Shown in pieces: positions 46,526-55,790 of a stretch of 64,000 nt of DNA. Location: assembly GCF_030406775.1 (NCBI RefSeq), contig NZ_CP129119.1, forward strand, positions 716,001 through 780,000, read 5' to 3'. Numbering within the stretch: position 1 is the first letter of the stretch; each line of letters starts with the position of its first letter. A program made the translations under genes and the position numbers. Source of the DNA: Sporosarcina trichiuri (GTDB lineage Bacteria; Bacillota; Bacilli; Bacillales_A; Planococcaceae). The notes below the pieces were generated by a model that worked only from the letters and a program-made list of their open reading frames with translations, made no database searches and was not told the DNA's origin.

Positions 46526-47566
46526 ATGATGAAAGACCAGATCAATGACGTTCTGGCAAAAGCAGTGGAACTGCATGCATCAGATATCCACCTGACAATC
46601 GGATCGCCGCCCGTCTTCCGGATCAACGGCGACCTGAAACGCTATGGAACCGAGCCGATCGATGAACAGTATACGAAGGGTGCTGTGCAGGCGACGGTGC
46701 CGGATAAGCTGTTCCCTGAATTCCGTGAGCATGGACAGGTCGATTACTCGTATGACGTGCCCGGGGTCGCGCGCTTCCGGGTGAATGCGTTCCAGCAGCG
46801 GGGCGTGACTTCACTCGCGTTCCGGACGATCCCGACGGACATTCCGACGATCGAGTCGCTGCACATGCCGGGCATCCTGAAAACGCTCGCTGAGACGAAA
46901 CAGGGGCTCATCCTCGTGACCGGTCCGACGGGTTCCGGGAAATCGACGACCCTTGCGTCAATGATCGACTACTTGAACCAGACATCCCGCAAGCATATTC
47001 TGACACTTGAAGATCCGATCGAATACATGCACAGCCACGCAGCGAGCATCATCGACCAGCGGGAAGTCGGCTTCGATGCCGCAACATTCGCGGACGGGCT
47101 TCGGGCGGCCCTCCGGCAGGATCCGGATGTGATCCTCGTCGGGGAAATGCGCGATCTCGAGACGATTTCGACCGCAATCACTGCGGCGGAAACGGGGCAC
47201 CTGGTGCTTGCGACGCTCCACACATGGAGCGCCGCATCGACGATCGACCGGATCATCGACGTGTTCCCGCACGGCCAGCAGGCGCAGATCCGCGTCCAGC
47301 TGGCGGGTGTCCTGACGGCTGTCCTGTCGCAGCGGCTCCTGCCGACATCCGACCGGCAGGGGCGCAGGGCAGCCACCGAGCTGATGATCAACAATCCGGC
47401 GGTCGCGAACTTGATCCGCTCCGAAAAAGTCCATCAAATCCCGAACGTCATCCAGACAAACCGGGCGGCGGGCATGCATATGATGAATACATCGGTGAAA
47501 GAACTGCTCGATAAGGGACTCATTTCGTACGACACAGCTGAGCCATACTTGCAGGAGGAGTCCTGA
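46526..47566 (+). CDS. pilT: PilT, type IV pilus retraction ATPase
   Basis: 346 aa. ELHASDIHLTIGSPPVFRINGDL, Walker A GPTGSGKST (about 132-140), Asp box TLEDPIEY, Walker B VILVGEMRDLETI and the His box HLVLATLHT. The C-terminal segment ends AEPYLQEES. PilT depolymerises pili and powers twitching and DNA uptake; its presence separates this locus from the Bacillus com pseudopilus, which has none. AAGGGGG precedes ATG 46526. Confidence 0.94.
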   Translation: MMKDQINDVLAKAVELHASDIHLTIGSPPVFRINGDLKRYGTEPIDEQYTKGAVQATVPDKLFPEFREHGQVDYSYDVPGVARFRVNAFQQRGVTSLAFRTIPTDIPTIESLHMPGILKTLAETKQGLILVTGPTGSGKSTTLASMIDYLNQTSRKHILTLEDPIEYMHSHAASIIDQREVGFDAATFADGLRAALRQDPDVILVGEMRDLETISTAITAAETGHLVLATLHTWSAASTIDRIIDVFPHGQQAQIRVQLAGVLTAVLSQRLLPTSDRQGRRAATELMINNPAVANLIRSEKVHQIPNVIQTNRAAGMHMMNTSVKELLDKGLISYDTAEPYLQEES

Positions 47567-47568
47567 TC

Positions 47569-48780
47569 ATGGCGCGTTTCAAGTACGAAGGGCGGGATGC
47601 CCGATCCGTCCGCACGGGCACCATCATCGCGGATAACAAACGGGATGCCGCCCTCAAGCTGAAACGGGACGGCATCCGGGTGAAGAACCTGACCGAACAG
47701 GCGGAGACGACGCTGACGAAGGAGATCCATCTCGGCAAGCCGGTCAAGCGCCAGCATTTCATAATGTTCCTAAGGCAGTTCTCGACACTGCTGCGGGCAG
47801 GGGTGACGATCGTCGAGGCGATCCGCATCCTCTCCCTCCAGGTGGAAGGCAAGCAGTTCAAGAAGATCCTGACGGAAGTGAATGAAGACTTGCGGACCGG
47901 TGGCGCACTGTCCGATTCTTTCGCAAAGCATCCGAAAGCGTTCGAGCCGCTCGTCATCAACATGATCAAAGCCGGGGAGCTGTCGGGTACACTCGACGAC
48001 TCGCTCGACCGTCTCGCTGTCCATTACGAGAAAGCGTACAAGACTCGCCAGAAAGTCATGTCAGCGTTGTCCTACCCGGTCGTCGTCGGCATCGTCGCGG
48101 TCGGGGTTGTCATCTTCCTCCTGACTTTCGTCGTGCCGATGTTCGTCGACCTGTTCGCCAGTGTCGGCGGGGAACTGCCGCTGCTGACGCGCTTCGTCAT
48201 GACATCGAGTGACTTCGCACTGTCCTACTGGTATGTCATCGTCATGGCGGTTGCGGCAGTCGGCGTCGGCTTCTATCTGCTTCGTTCCAATCCGAAAGGC
48301 CGGATGATGACCGATACGTTGCTGCTGCGGCTTCCTGTGTTCGGCGACATTGCCAAGAAATCTGTGCTCGCCACACTGACGCGCACGCTCAGCTCGCTGT
48401 TCTCAAGTTCCGTGCCGATCCTGCAGTCGCTTGCGATGACGGAACGCGTCGTCAGCAACGAAGTCGTGAAGAAAGTGCTCGTCCGCTCGCGCGAATCGCT
48501 CGAACGCGGCGGTTCGCTCACCGAGCCGATGGAAGGCCACTGGGCATTCCCGCCGCTCATCCCGCATATGATTGCGATCGGCGAACAGACTGGTTCGCTC
48601 GATTCGATGCTCGCGAAAGTCGCCGATTTCTACGAAAGCGAAGTGGATGCCTCGACGGAACGGCTGAAAGCGCTCATCGAACCGATCATGATCGTCCTGC
48701 TTGCTGGATTAGTCGGGACTATTGTACTTGCAATTCTGCTGCCGATGTTCGATCTATTTAATCAAATCGATAACTTATAG
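47569..48780 (+). CDS. pilC: PilC, type IV pilus inner-membrane platform protein
   Basis: 403 aa. Two GspF domains (about 65-190 and 270-390), each with PMI/GE.TG-type segments (MIKAGELSGTLDDSLDRLA, MIAIGEQTGSLDSMLAKVA) and three membrane helices. It forms the rotor base with PilB and PilT. It starts 2 nt after pilT, so it is coupled. Confidence 0.93.
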   Translation: MARFKYEGRDARSVRTGTIIADNKRDAALKLKRDGIRVKNLTEQAETTLTKEIHLGKPVKRQHFIMFLRQFSTLLRAGVTIVEAIRILSLQVEGKQFKKILTEVNEDLRTGGALSDSFAKHPKAFEPLVINMIKAGELSGTLDDSLDRLAVHYEKAYKTRQKVMSALSYPVVVGIVAVGVVIFLLTFVVPMFVDLFASVGGELPLLTRFVMTSSDFALSYWYVIVMAVAAVGVGFYLLRSNPKGRMMTDTLLLRLPVFGDIAKKSVLATLTRTLSSLFSSSVPILQSLAMTERVVSNEVVKKVLVRSRESLERGGSLTEPMEGHWAFPPLIPHMIAIGEQTGSLDSMLAKVADFYESEVDASTERLKALIEPIMIVLLAGLVGTIVLAILLPMFDLFNQIDNL

Positions 48781-48833
48781 ACTATTGGAATCACCGATCA
48801 GCAAGTTTTTTAGAAATTCCATAGAGTAATAGA

Positions 48834-48861
48834 TAGACTTCTCTGGAACTTTTGATATACT
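48834..48861 (+). promoter_or_regulatory. Promoter of the main pilin gene
   Basis: TAGACT (48834-48839), a 16-bp spacer and TATACT (48856-48861) within a locally AT-rich 120-bp gap. A separate promoter would let the abundant pilin be made in excess of the machine. Confidence 0.5.
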
Positions 48862-48902
48862 GACAATAAGAACAAAAGCAAGTACACTAAGGAGGAGAAC
48901 AC

Positions 48903-49355
48903 ATGAAGGAGTTTCTTCAGAAGAAAATCAAGAACGAAAAGGGCCTGACCCTCGTCGAATTGCTCGCAGTCATTGTCATTTTGGGTATTATCGCAGCGAT
49001 TGCTGTGCCGTCGATTGGGAATATCATACAAAACTCCCGTGAAAAAGCAGTTTTAGCTGATGCCACAAATGCAATAGAAGCAGCTAATCTATTCTTCGCT
49101 GAACATCCTGATAAGACAACTGTATCTTTAAAGACTGCTAGTACAGAAGGCGGCTATAAGTTAGAGCCAGAGTATTTACAAGAAAGTTCGCTAACTTCTG
49201 CAACTGTAAACAAGAAAGACGATAACTCATTAACTATTACTTTTTCAGGTGAGGCGGGTAAGAAGACTGTCTCAGCTACTGATGCTACCAAGAAAGACTT
49301 GAGTGAGAAAACTGATGTAATTAAAATCGGAACAACCAGTAAACCAAGCAAGTAA
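48903..49355 (+). CDS. pilA: Major type IV pilin (PilA-like)
   Basis: 150 aa. Leader MKEFLQKKIKNEKG, cleavage before LTLVELLAVIVILGIIAAIAV (Glu at +5), then a small C-terminal domain rich in Lys/Thr/Ser without cysteines. It is the likely main subunit: it has a strong ribosome site AAGGAGGAG and its own promoter. From about 49050 to 49350 codon use is strikingly AT-rich (TTA, TCT, ACT) compared with all neighbours, while the 5' half has ordinary composition. Confidence 0.9.
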   Translation: MKEFLQKKIKNEKGLTLVELLAVIVILGIIAAIAVPSIGNIIQNSREKAVLADATNAIEAANLFFAEHPDKTTVSLKTASTEGGYKLEPEYLQESSLTSATVNKKDDNSLTITFSGEAGKKTVSATDATKKDLSEKTDVIKIGTTSKPSK

Positions 49356-49366
49356 GGAGCCAACCC

Positions 49367-50344
49367 ATGCAAATCCCATTCACCCGCCCGAAGCGGCCGG
49401 TCTCGATGACAATTGAAGAAGACGCGGTCCGCTATGTGAAGCTGAAGGCGGGGGAGGACCTGGTCGTCGAAGAAGCGGTCGACGTGCCGCTTGCGCCGAA
49501 TATCGTGCATGACGGCCGGGTCGTGGATCCTGCAGGGCTGGTGTCCGTGCTTGACGGGCTGGCGAAGGAGTGGGGCATTGCCAAACGCGGTGTCCAGTTC
49601 CTCGCGCCCGATACATATGTGATGATCCGGAAAGTGCCGTATCCGGAGGACGTGCTGGATGATGAACTGAAGGGGCACTTTTTCATAGAAATCGGGTCAT
49701 CGATCTATTTGCCGTTCGATGATCCGGTTTTTGACGTGGTGCCGTATTTGCCGAATACCACATCCAACGAAGCGATCTTGATCGCCTCGAAGGAAAGCGT
49801 GCTGCATGGCTACGAGGAGGCATTCGCGTCCGCGAAGTTCGATCCGCTCGTCGCGGACATCGCACCGCTCGCCCTCTACCGGCTCGCCCACCGGCAGCAT
49901 CAGTTCACGGGGGACGAGCACGTGATGCTCGCAGATCTGACCGCCGGCAAGCTCGTCGTGTCGATCTTCCACGAACATTACCCGCTGTTCATGCGGCCGG
50001 TCGATCTTGAAAGTGCCGCAGATATCAATGTAGCATCGCCGGACCTTCCGGCGTCGAGTTCGCTGCTGTCGCCCCAGGCGATCGTGCAGGAACTCGAGAA
50101 ACTCGTCAATTTCTACCGCTACAATATGTGGAATGGCACTGCGACGATCACCCATGTGCTTGTCAACGGCCTCTATGCCGATCTCGATGACCTGCTGGCG
50201 CTTGCGTCCGGCCGGCTCCATGTTGCGGCGAGTCCGCTGCTGCCCGAACCGCTGCTGTTTGCATCCGGCGGGGCGGTGCCGTCATCGTTCAACCGGACGA
50301 TCGGACTTGCACTGAAAGAGGTGTCCCATGCTAGTCGACATTAA
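49367..50344 (+). CDS. pilM: PilM, actin-like pilus assembly protein
   Basis: 325 aa. N-terminal SMTIEEDAVRYVKL and later ADLTAGKLVVSIFHEHYPLF are PilM ATPase-fold segments; Firmicute versions are divergent. It couples the cytoplasmic ATPase side to PilN/PilO. It overlaps pilN by 17 bp. Confidence 0.85.
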   Translation: MQIPFTRPKRPVSMTIEEDAVRYVKLKAGEDLVVEEAVDVPLAPNIVHDGRVVDPAGLVSVLDGLAKEWGIAKRGVQFLAPDTYVMIRKVPYPEDVLDDELKGHFFIEIGSSIYLPFDDPVFDVVPYLPNTTSNEAILIASKESVLHGYEEAFASAKFDPLVADIAPLALYRLAHRQHQFTGDEHVMLADLTAGKLVVSIFHEHYPLFMRPVDLESAADINVASPDLPASSSLLSPQAIVQELEKLVNFYRYNMWNGTATITHVLVNGLYADLDDLLALASGRLHVAASPLLPEPLLFASGGAVPSSFNRTIGLALKEVSHASRH

Positions 50345-51065
50345 CTTACTGCCGGAAAAGGAGAGGGAACGTTCCGGTTTCCTGGTTGCCGCGCTGGGCG
50401 TCATCGGCGCGGCTCTTCTTGTCTGGCTCGTGTTTTTTCTCCTTGCCCGGAGTCTGACCGCCGACACGGAACGCCTTGACGATCAGCTGATCCACCTTCA
50501 GGCGACCCAGGCGGAATTGTCCGGCCGTCTGAACCGTTCGGACAGCGCTCAGGCGCATGATGAACTGGCGGCAAGCGTCGAGTGGGCGGAAAATTACCGC
50601 TATGAGACCGCTCCGCTGCTTGAGGACCTGACCGCCCAGCTGCCGCGGCGCGGATTTTTCCGGTCGTTCGCGTTCGCCGCGCCCCACCAGGCGACGGTCG
50701 AAGTGCAGTTTGACGATAAAACCGAAGCGGCGTACTACCTGACGCGCATCCAGGCGTCCGAAGCGATTCAGACCGCGTCCCTTGAATCGGTCGAAACCGA
50801 GGAAATCGAGGATACGGCCGATACAACGGACGGCGGCACAGCCGTCATCCGCCGCTTCCTGCCGCGGTATATCGCCACCTATACGATTTTCTTCAACGAT
50901 CCGCGCGGGACGCTCGACGGAGCAGCGCCTGCCGTGCCGGAAGAAACGCCGCCTGCGACCGATGCACCGCCTGAAACCGATGACCCGGCAGCGGATGGAA
51001 CAGTGCCGGACGCTGAACCGCCGGCCGATACGGAACAGGAGGGATCCGATGCGGAGTCTGACTAA
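50328..51065 (+). CDS. pilN: PilN, pilus alignment protein
   Basis: 245 aa. MLVDINLLPEKER is the PilM-binding signature INLLP; one membrane helix (about 20-43) and an extracytoplasmic coiled/ferredoxin-like domain follow. The last about 45 residues are Pro/Ala/Asp/Glu-rich. It overlaps both neighbours, indicating translational coupling. Confidence 0.9.
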   Translation: MLVDINLLPEKERERSGFLVAALGVIGAALLVWLVFFLLARSLTADTERLDDQLIHLQATQAELSGRLNRSDSAQAHDELAASVEWAENYRYETAPLLEDLTAQLPRRGFFRSFAFAAPHQATVEVQFDDKTEAAYYLTRIQASEAIQTASLESVETEEIEDTADTTDGGTAVIRRFLPRYIATYTIFFNDPRGTLDGAAPAVPEETPPATDAPPETDDPAADGTVPDAEPPADTEQEGSDAESD

Positions 51066-51765
51066 ACGGCAGAAGGACCTCGCCGTCCTCATCCTGTCGA
51101 TCATCTTTTTCCTGCTGCTGGCAGCGTACAGCTGGTATCAGCTATATGCGCCGGCACGGGAGGCCAATGAACAGGCGGTCAGCTCACTCGCCGACCAGCG
51201 CGAGGTCCTGTTCGAACTGCAGCGTCAAGTCGCGGCCCAGCCGGAAGAGGTCTCGTCCAATTCGCGGCCTCTCCAGCAGAAAGTGCCTGTGCTGCCGCTC
51301 GAGGAACAGCTCCTCGTCCAGCTGGAGAAGGCGGAAGTGAAGTCACGTGCGGACATCCGGGACGTGCAGTTCATAAAAGGGGAGGCAGGGACGGAACTGA
51401 CGGACCCTGCAGCGGAGTCTTCCGAGACCGTGGACGCCCCGGAGCCTTCTCCCGAGACGGCCATCCAGGTGATGACGGTCGACGTCGAGCTGACGGCTTC
51501 TGATTACAGTCAGGTCGACCGGTTCATCCGCGAAATCGAAAAAATGGAGCGCATCTTCATTGTCCAGTCGATCGAGCTGACGCCGCCTGAGGAGCAGCGG
51601 GAAGTCGAAGAGGAGACGGTGCCGCTCGAATTGACCCTGTCGTTCCAGGCGTTCTACCGCCCGGATCTCACGGAACTGTTCAGCGAGACGCCGAAACTTG
51701 ATGCACCTGACCCGGCCGGCAAGGACGATCCGACCGCCCGCCAGGATGAGGAGGACGCCGAATGA
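51049..51765 (+). CDS. PilO, pilus alignment protein
   Basis: 238 aa. One N-terminal membrane helix (about 10-30), a coiled segment (about 38-60), then a ferredoxin-like domain (about 125-210: VMTVDVELTASDYSQVDRFI) and an acidic tail. By size, topology and position after pilN it is PilO. ATG 51049 has CAGGAGGG and lies within pilN. It overlaps the peptidase gene by 4 bp. Confidence 0.82.
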   Translation: MRSLTKRQKDLAVLILSIIFFLLLAAYSWYQLYAPAREANEQAVSSLADQREVLFELQRQVAAQPEEVSSNSRPLQQKVPVLPLEEQLLVQLEKAEVKSRADIRDVQFIKGEAGTELTDPAAESSETVDAPEPSPETAIQVMTVDVELTASDYSQVDRFIREIEKMERIFIVQSIELTPPEEQREVEEETVPLELTLSFQAFYRPDLTELFSETPKLDAPDPAGKDDPTARQDEEDAE

Positions 51766-52517
51766 CGATTGTCTGGGCAGTCTTGTTCTTCATCTACGGG
51801 ACGGTGTTCGGCTCGTTCTATAACGTGGTCGGCTTACGCGTCCCGAAAAAGGAGTCGGTTGTCACCCCGCCGTCGCATTGCACCGTATGCGACCGCCGGC
51901 TGACACTGCCGGATCTCGTCCCTGTACTGTCGTTCGTGTTCCTGCGCGGCAGATGCCGGGGATGCGGCACGAGGATCAATCCGATCTATCCGTTCATGGA
52001 GTTCGTGACCGGCCTGCTGTTTGCGTGGGCGTTCCTGCATTTCGGTTTCACGGCGGAACTCACCGTTGCACTCGTTTTCCTGTCGATGCTCGTCATCATC
52101 ACGGTGTCCGATATCGCATATATGCTTATTCCGAATAAAGTGCTGCTGCCGGCGGGGATCGTGCTTGCAGTCCTCCGTCTTGTCAGTCCGCTGAGCCCTT
52201 GGTGGGACAGCCTGCTCGGTGCATTGATCGGCTTCGGCGTGCTGTTCCTGATCGCCGTCGTGTCGAAAGGCGGCATGGGGGGCGGCGACATCAAGCTGTT
52301 CTTCGTGCTCGGTCTCGTGCTCGGCACGGAACTCACGCTGCTCACACTGTTCCTCGCAGCGCTGATCGGTTCGATTGTCGGTATCATCCATCTCAGGAGG
52401 ACGGGACAGGGACGGAAGACGCCGGTGCCGTTCGGTCCGTCGATCGCTGTCGCCGCCGTCATCTGCTATTTTGCAGGGGATGCGCTTGTCGGATGGTATC
52501 TTTCGCTGTTAGCTTGA
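51762..52517 (+). CDS. Prepilin peptidase (PilD/ComC family)
   Basis: 251 aa membrane aspartyl protease. N-terminal FGSFYNVVGLRVPK, zinc/CxxC pairs at C40/C43 and C65/C68, and the catalytic GGGD (about 174-177) with an upstream VSDIAYMLIPN aspartate. It cleaves and N-methylates prepilins. It sits where comC lies in Bacillus and closes the pilus operon. Confidence 0.93.
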   Translation: MTIVWAVLFFIYGTVFGSFYNVVGLRVPKKESVVTPPSHCTVCDRRLTLPDLVPVLSFVFLRGRCRGCGTRINPIYPFMEFVTGLLFAWAFLHFGFTAELTVALVFLSMLVIITVSDIAYMLIPNKVLLPAGIVLAVLRLVSPLSPWWDSLLGALIGFGVLFLIAVVSKGGMGGGDIKLFFVLGLVLGTELTLLTLFLAALIGSIVGIIHLRRTGQGRKTPVPFGPSIAVAAVICYFAGDALVGWYLSLLA

Positions 52518-52532
52518 GTCGAACAATTCTTC

Positions 52533-52564
52533 AGAACAAGACGACAGGAGTCTTGTTCTTTTTT
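52533..52564 (+). terminator. Rho-independent terminator of the pilus operon
   Basis: AGAACAAGAC pairs perfectly with GTCTTGTTCT around a short loop, followed by a T run. Confidence 0.88.
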
Positions 52565-52602
52565 GCGTCCGCCCTGCTACGATGGAACGAGGGGGGATTG
52601 CG

Positions 52603-53268
52603 ATGAATTTCAAAAAAAAGTATTCGAAACTGACGATCATGCTCGCGCTCGGACAAGGGGTGCTGCTCGGCATCATCGCCGTTGCGGTCGTCGGCTTCAT
52701 TCTCATGAAGACGGATGCGCCGGATGCTGCCGCGACACCAGAACCGAATGTACCGGCAAACGGTCCGGCGGCGGCCGATCCGAAATTGGAGGCCAAAGCG
52801 GGGGAAGTGCCGGCACTCGGTGCACCTGTTGCGATGTATGCACGCCAGCACGGGGTGTTCTCGTCGAAGGGATCTGCAGCGGCCTTCATAGCCGACAGCC
52901 AGGTGCCGGCCGCAGCGGTCGTCCGTTCGGACAGCCAGTACTTCGTCTGGAGTGCGCTCGGTCCGACTGAACAGGACGCGGATCCGGCAGGCAGTGAAGG
53001 GGCATTCCGCAAGTCGCTCTCCGTCACGCCGCTCGCCTGCACAGGCGGGGGAGGTGAGCTTGTCCAGGCGGTCCTGAAAGCGGGAAAAGTTTCCGAAATC
53101 CAAGATTTGGTGAATGTGCGGAAACAGTCGGCGGAAGGCGGGAAAAAGGATCCGCTTGCCGAGAAATTGGCCGCCATCACGGCGTTCACCGGCGATCTTA
53201 ACATCATCCGCATGCATGTGATCGCCCATTTTGCGGAGAGCGGCGATTGTGTCAAACTTCAGTTTTGA
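52603..53268 (+). CDS. SpoIIB-position membrane protein with degenerate SPOR-like domain
   Basis: 221 aa. A basic N-terminus (NFKKKYSKL) and one membrane helix (about 17-37) are followed by a Pro/Ala-rich linker and a domain with VAMYARQHGVFSSKGSAAAF and SQYFVWSALG, similar in pattern to SPOR domains that bind denuded peptidoglycan. It lies before maf, where Bacillus has spoIIB, but is about 110 residues shorter than SpoIIB. GAGGGGGG precedes ATG 52603. It could act in vegetative septation or be a reduced SpoIIB. Confidence 0.55.
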   Translation: MNFKKKYSKLTIMLALGQGVLLGIIAVAVVGFILMKTDAPDAAATPEPNVPANGPAAADPKLEAKAGEVPALGAPVAMYARQHGVFSSKGSAAAFIADSQVPAAAVVRSDSQYFVWSALGPTEQDADPAGSEGAFRKSLSVTPLACTGGGGELVQAVLKAGKVSEIQDLVNVRKQSAEGGKKDPLAEKLAAITAFTGDLNIIRMHVIAHFAESGDCVKLQF

Positions 53269-53364
53269 CGCTCAAAACCATGCCAAAACGCCATTATCCG
53301 GATTCCGAGACAATTTTCTTCTTCTCCCCTGTGTCGTATGATGAGGCAAAGGAGGCGTTACCCT

Positions 53365-53970
53365 ATGTTGTTTGAAACGAATGAAACGATCATCCTCGCA
53401 TCATCCTCGCCGCGGAGGAAGGAACTGCTCGCACGGCTCGGCATCCCGTTCACCGTCATGCCGAGCGGAGCGGAGGAACCGCCGATCGAAACGTCCGAAA
53501 CTCCGGAAACTTATGCAGAGCGGCTGTCGTCCCTAAAAGCGTCTGCGCTTGTAAAAGACCATCCGGGAACCGTTATCATCGGTGCCGATACGGTGGTCGC
53601 GCTGGACGGGAAGGTGTACCCGAAGCCGGGATCCGCTGCCGAGGCGGAGCGGTTCCTGAACGAGCTGTCGGGACGGACTCACAGTGTCATAACCGGCGTG
53701 ACGATCATGCGGGACGAAGAGATCGTACGTTTCTCAGCTGTCACGGCCGTCACATTCCGTGACCTCGATGAAGACCTTATCGGAGCCTACGCAGCATCCG
53801 GGGATCCGCTCGACAAAGCGGGCGGCTACGGCATCCAGACGGCGGGCGGCCTGTTCGTCGAATCGATCCGCGGCGATTACGACAATGTCGTCGGCCTGCC
53901 GATCGCTGAACTCGCGAGTGTACTCCGCAGCAGGGGACTCATCCGGGTGCAGAAGGAGGCGCTCCCATGA
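53365..53970 (+). CDS. maf: Maf nucleotide pyrophosphatase
   Basis: 201 aa. LASSSPRRKELL, the catalytic-region GADTVV, KPGS, GRTHSVITGV and DKAGGYGIQTAGGLFVESI are all typical. It hydrolyses non-canonical nucleotides such as dTTP/UTP analogues. ATG 53365 follows AAAGGAGG; the frame continues upstream to 53338 without a ribosome site. It overlaps radC by 4 bp. Confidence 0.95.
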   Translation: MLFETNETIILASSSPRRKELLARLGIPFTVMPSGAEEPPIETSETPETYAERLSSLKASALVKDHPGTVIIGADTVVALDGKVYPKPGSAAEAERFLNELSGRTHSVITGVTIMRDEEIVRFSAVTAVTFRDLDEDLIGAYAASGDPLDKAGGYGIQTAGGLFVESIRGDYDNVVGLPIAELASVLRSRGLIRVQKEALP

Positions 53971-54665
53971 CGGCGGAGTATAAGGATTCCCTCATGATCC
54001 GCGACATCCATTTCGCGGACCGGCCGCGGGAGCGGATGACGCGCCAGGGGGCGGCAAGCCTGTCGAACCAGGAACTTGTCGCGATCCTGCTCAGGACAGG
54101 CTCACGGACCGAATCGGTGCTCGTGCTGGCGAACAAGCTGCTGTCGGAATTCGACCGCATCCAGGATCTGCGGGATGTGACGATCGAGGAATTGACTGCC
54201 GTCAAAGGGATCGGGGACGCAAAAGCCGTGCAGATCATGGCTGCCGCGGAACTCGGCAAGCGGATCTATTCCATGCCGCACGAAAGCCGCTATGCGATCA
54301 AGTCGCCTGAAGATGCCGCTGCGTATCTGATGACGGATATGTCGAAACTGAACCAGGAGCATTTCGTCGTCCTGTTCCTGAATGTCAAGAACGAAGTGCT
54401 GCATAAGCAGACGATCTTCATCGGCAGCCTGAACTCGTCCATCGTCCATCCGCGGGAGATCTTCCGCGAGGCGGTGAAACGGTCGGCTGCGTCGCTCGTC
54501 GTCGCACATAACCATCCTTCCGGTAACGCGACGCCGTCACCGGAGGATATCGAGGTGACGAAGCGGCTGACGGAAGCGGGTGAGCTGATGGGCATCGATC
54601 TTCTTGACCATATCATCATCGGCGATCACCGCTATATTTCCCTGAAAGAGAAAGGATACATGTGA
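53967..54665 (+). CDS. radC: RadC/YsxA JAMM-motif protein
   Basis: 232 aa. A helix-hairpin-helix region (TAVKGIGDAKAVQI) and a JAMM metal site AHNHPSGNATPSPED are intact. Despite the name, a direct role in DNA repair is not established. Standard position between maf and mreB. Confidence 0.95.
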   Translation: MTAEYKDSLMIRDIHFADRPRERMTRQGAASLSNQELVAILLRTGSRTESVLVLANKLLSEFDRIQDLRDVTIEELTAVKGIGDAKAVQIMAAAELGKRIYSMPHESRYAIKSPEDAAAYLMTDMSKLNQEHFVVLFLNVKNEVLHKQTIFIGSLNSSIVHPREIFREAVKRSAASLVVAHNHPSGNATPSPEDIEVTKRLTEAGELMGIDLLDHIIIGDHRYISLKEKGYM

Positions 54666-54754
54666 CACTGTGAATTTGTTCGCCTTTCCGTTATACTATG
54701 GTGTATGCTTTTATCAAGCCTCATAAAACGGTACTGCAGAAAGGAAGAACGAAT

Positions 54755-55771
54755 TTGTTTGGACTAGGAGCGAGAGATGTCGGGATTGACCTCGGCACCG
54801 CCAATACGTTGGTTTTCATCAAAGGAAAAGGCATTGTTCTGCGGGAACCATCCGTAGTTGCGAAAAATACGATGACAAATGAAATTGTCGCAGTCGGAAG
54901 CGCTGCGAAAAATATGATCGGCCGGACGCCGGGTTCGATCGTGGCGACACGTCCGATGAAAGACGGCGTCATCGCGGACTTCGACATTACGACAGCGATG
55001 ATCGAGCATTACATGAAAGAAGCGACAAAGGCATCAGGCGGCGCTTGGAAGAAGCCGAACGTGATGATCTGCGTGCCGTACGGCATCACTTCCGTCGAGC
55101 AGCGTGCGGTCATCGATGCAGCCCGCCAGGCAGGCGCAAAAGACGCGTATACGATCGAAGAGCCATTTGCGGCAGCGATCGGTGCGAACCTTCCTGTCTG
55201 GGAACCGACAGGCAGCATGGTCGTCGATATCGGCGGCGGTACGACTGAAGTTGCGGTCATTTCACTCGGCGGCATCGTCACGAGCGAGTCGATCCGTGTC
55301 GGCGGGGATACGATGGACGCAGCGATCATCAGCTACATACGCAAGACGTACAACTTGACGATCGGGGAACGCACTGCGGAAGCCATCAAGATCGAGATCG
55401 GTTCGGCGAGCGCTGTCGAAACGGCCGAGAAGATGGAGATCCGCGGACGTGACCTTCTGACAGGCCTGCCGAAGACTCTTGAGATCTCACAGGATGAAAT
55501 CGTCGAAGCGCTTCGCGAATCACTGCTCCAGATCGTGGACGGGGTGAAGAAGACGCTTGAGACGACACCTCCTGAGCTGTCGGCGGATGTCATGGAACGC
55601 GGAATCGTCCTGACAGGCGGCGGTGCACTGCTGCGCAACCTGGACAAGGTCATCTCCGACGAAACGAATATGCCGGTGTTCATCGCCGAGGATCCGCTTG
55701 ATTGTGTCGCGATCGGGACAGGCAAAGCACTCGAGAATTTCGACGTCATCAAGAAGATGCAGGCGAAATAA
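54755..55771 (+). CDS. mreB: MreB, actin-like rod-shape protein
   Basis: 338 aa. [27 protein letters not shown] and [12 protein letters not shown] form the nucleotide site. It positions wall synthesis along the cell side, so the cells are probably rods. TTG 54755 gives [10 protein letters not shown], as in Bacillus MreB, with AAAGGAAG upstream; the frame is open back to 54698. A TATACT hexamer lies just upstream (54693-54698). Confidence 0.97.
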   Translation: MFGLGARDVGIDLGTANTLVFIKGKGIVLREPSVVAKNTMTNEIVAVGSAAKNMIGRTPGSIVATRPMKDGVIADFDITTAMIEHYMKEATKASGGAWKKPNVMICVPYGITSVEQRAVIDAARQAGAKDAYTIEEPFAAAIGANLPVWEPTGSMVVDIGGGTTEVAVISLGGIVTSESIRVGGDTMDAAIISYIRKTYNLTIGERTAEAIKIEIGSASAVETAEKMEIRGRDLLTGLPKTLEISQDEIVEALRESLLQIVDGVKKTLETTPPELSADVMERGIVLTGGGALLRNLDKVISDETNMPVFIAEDPLDCVAIGTGKALENFDVIKKMQAK

Positions 55772-55790
55772 GTAAGGGAGGAACTCGGCA

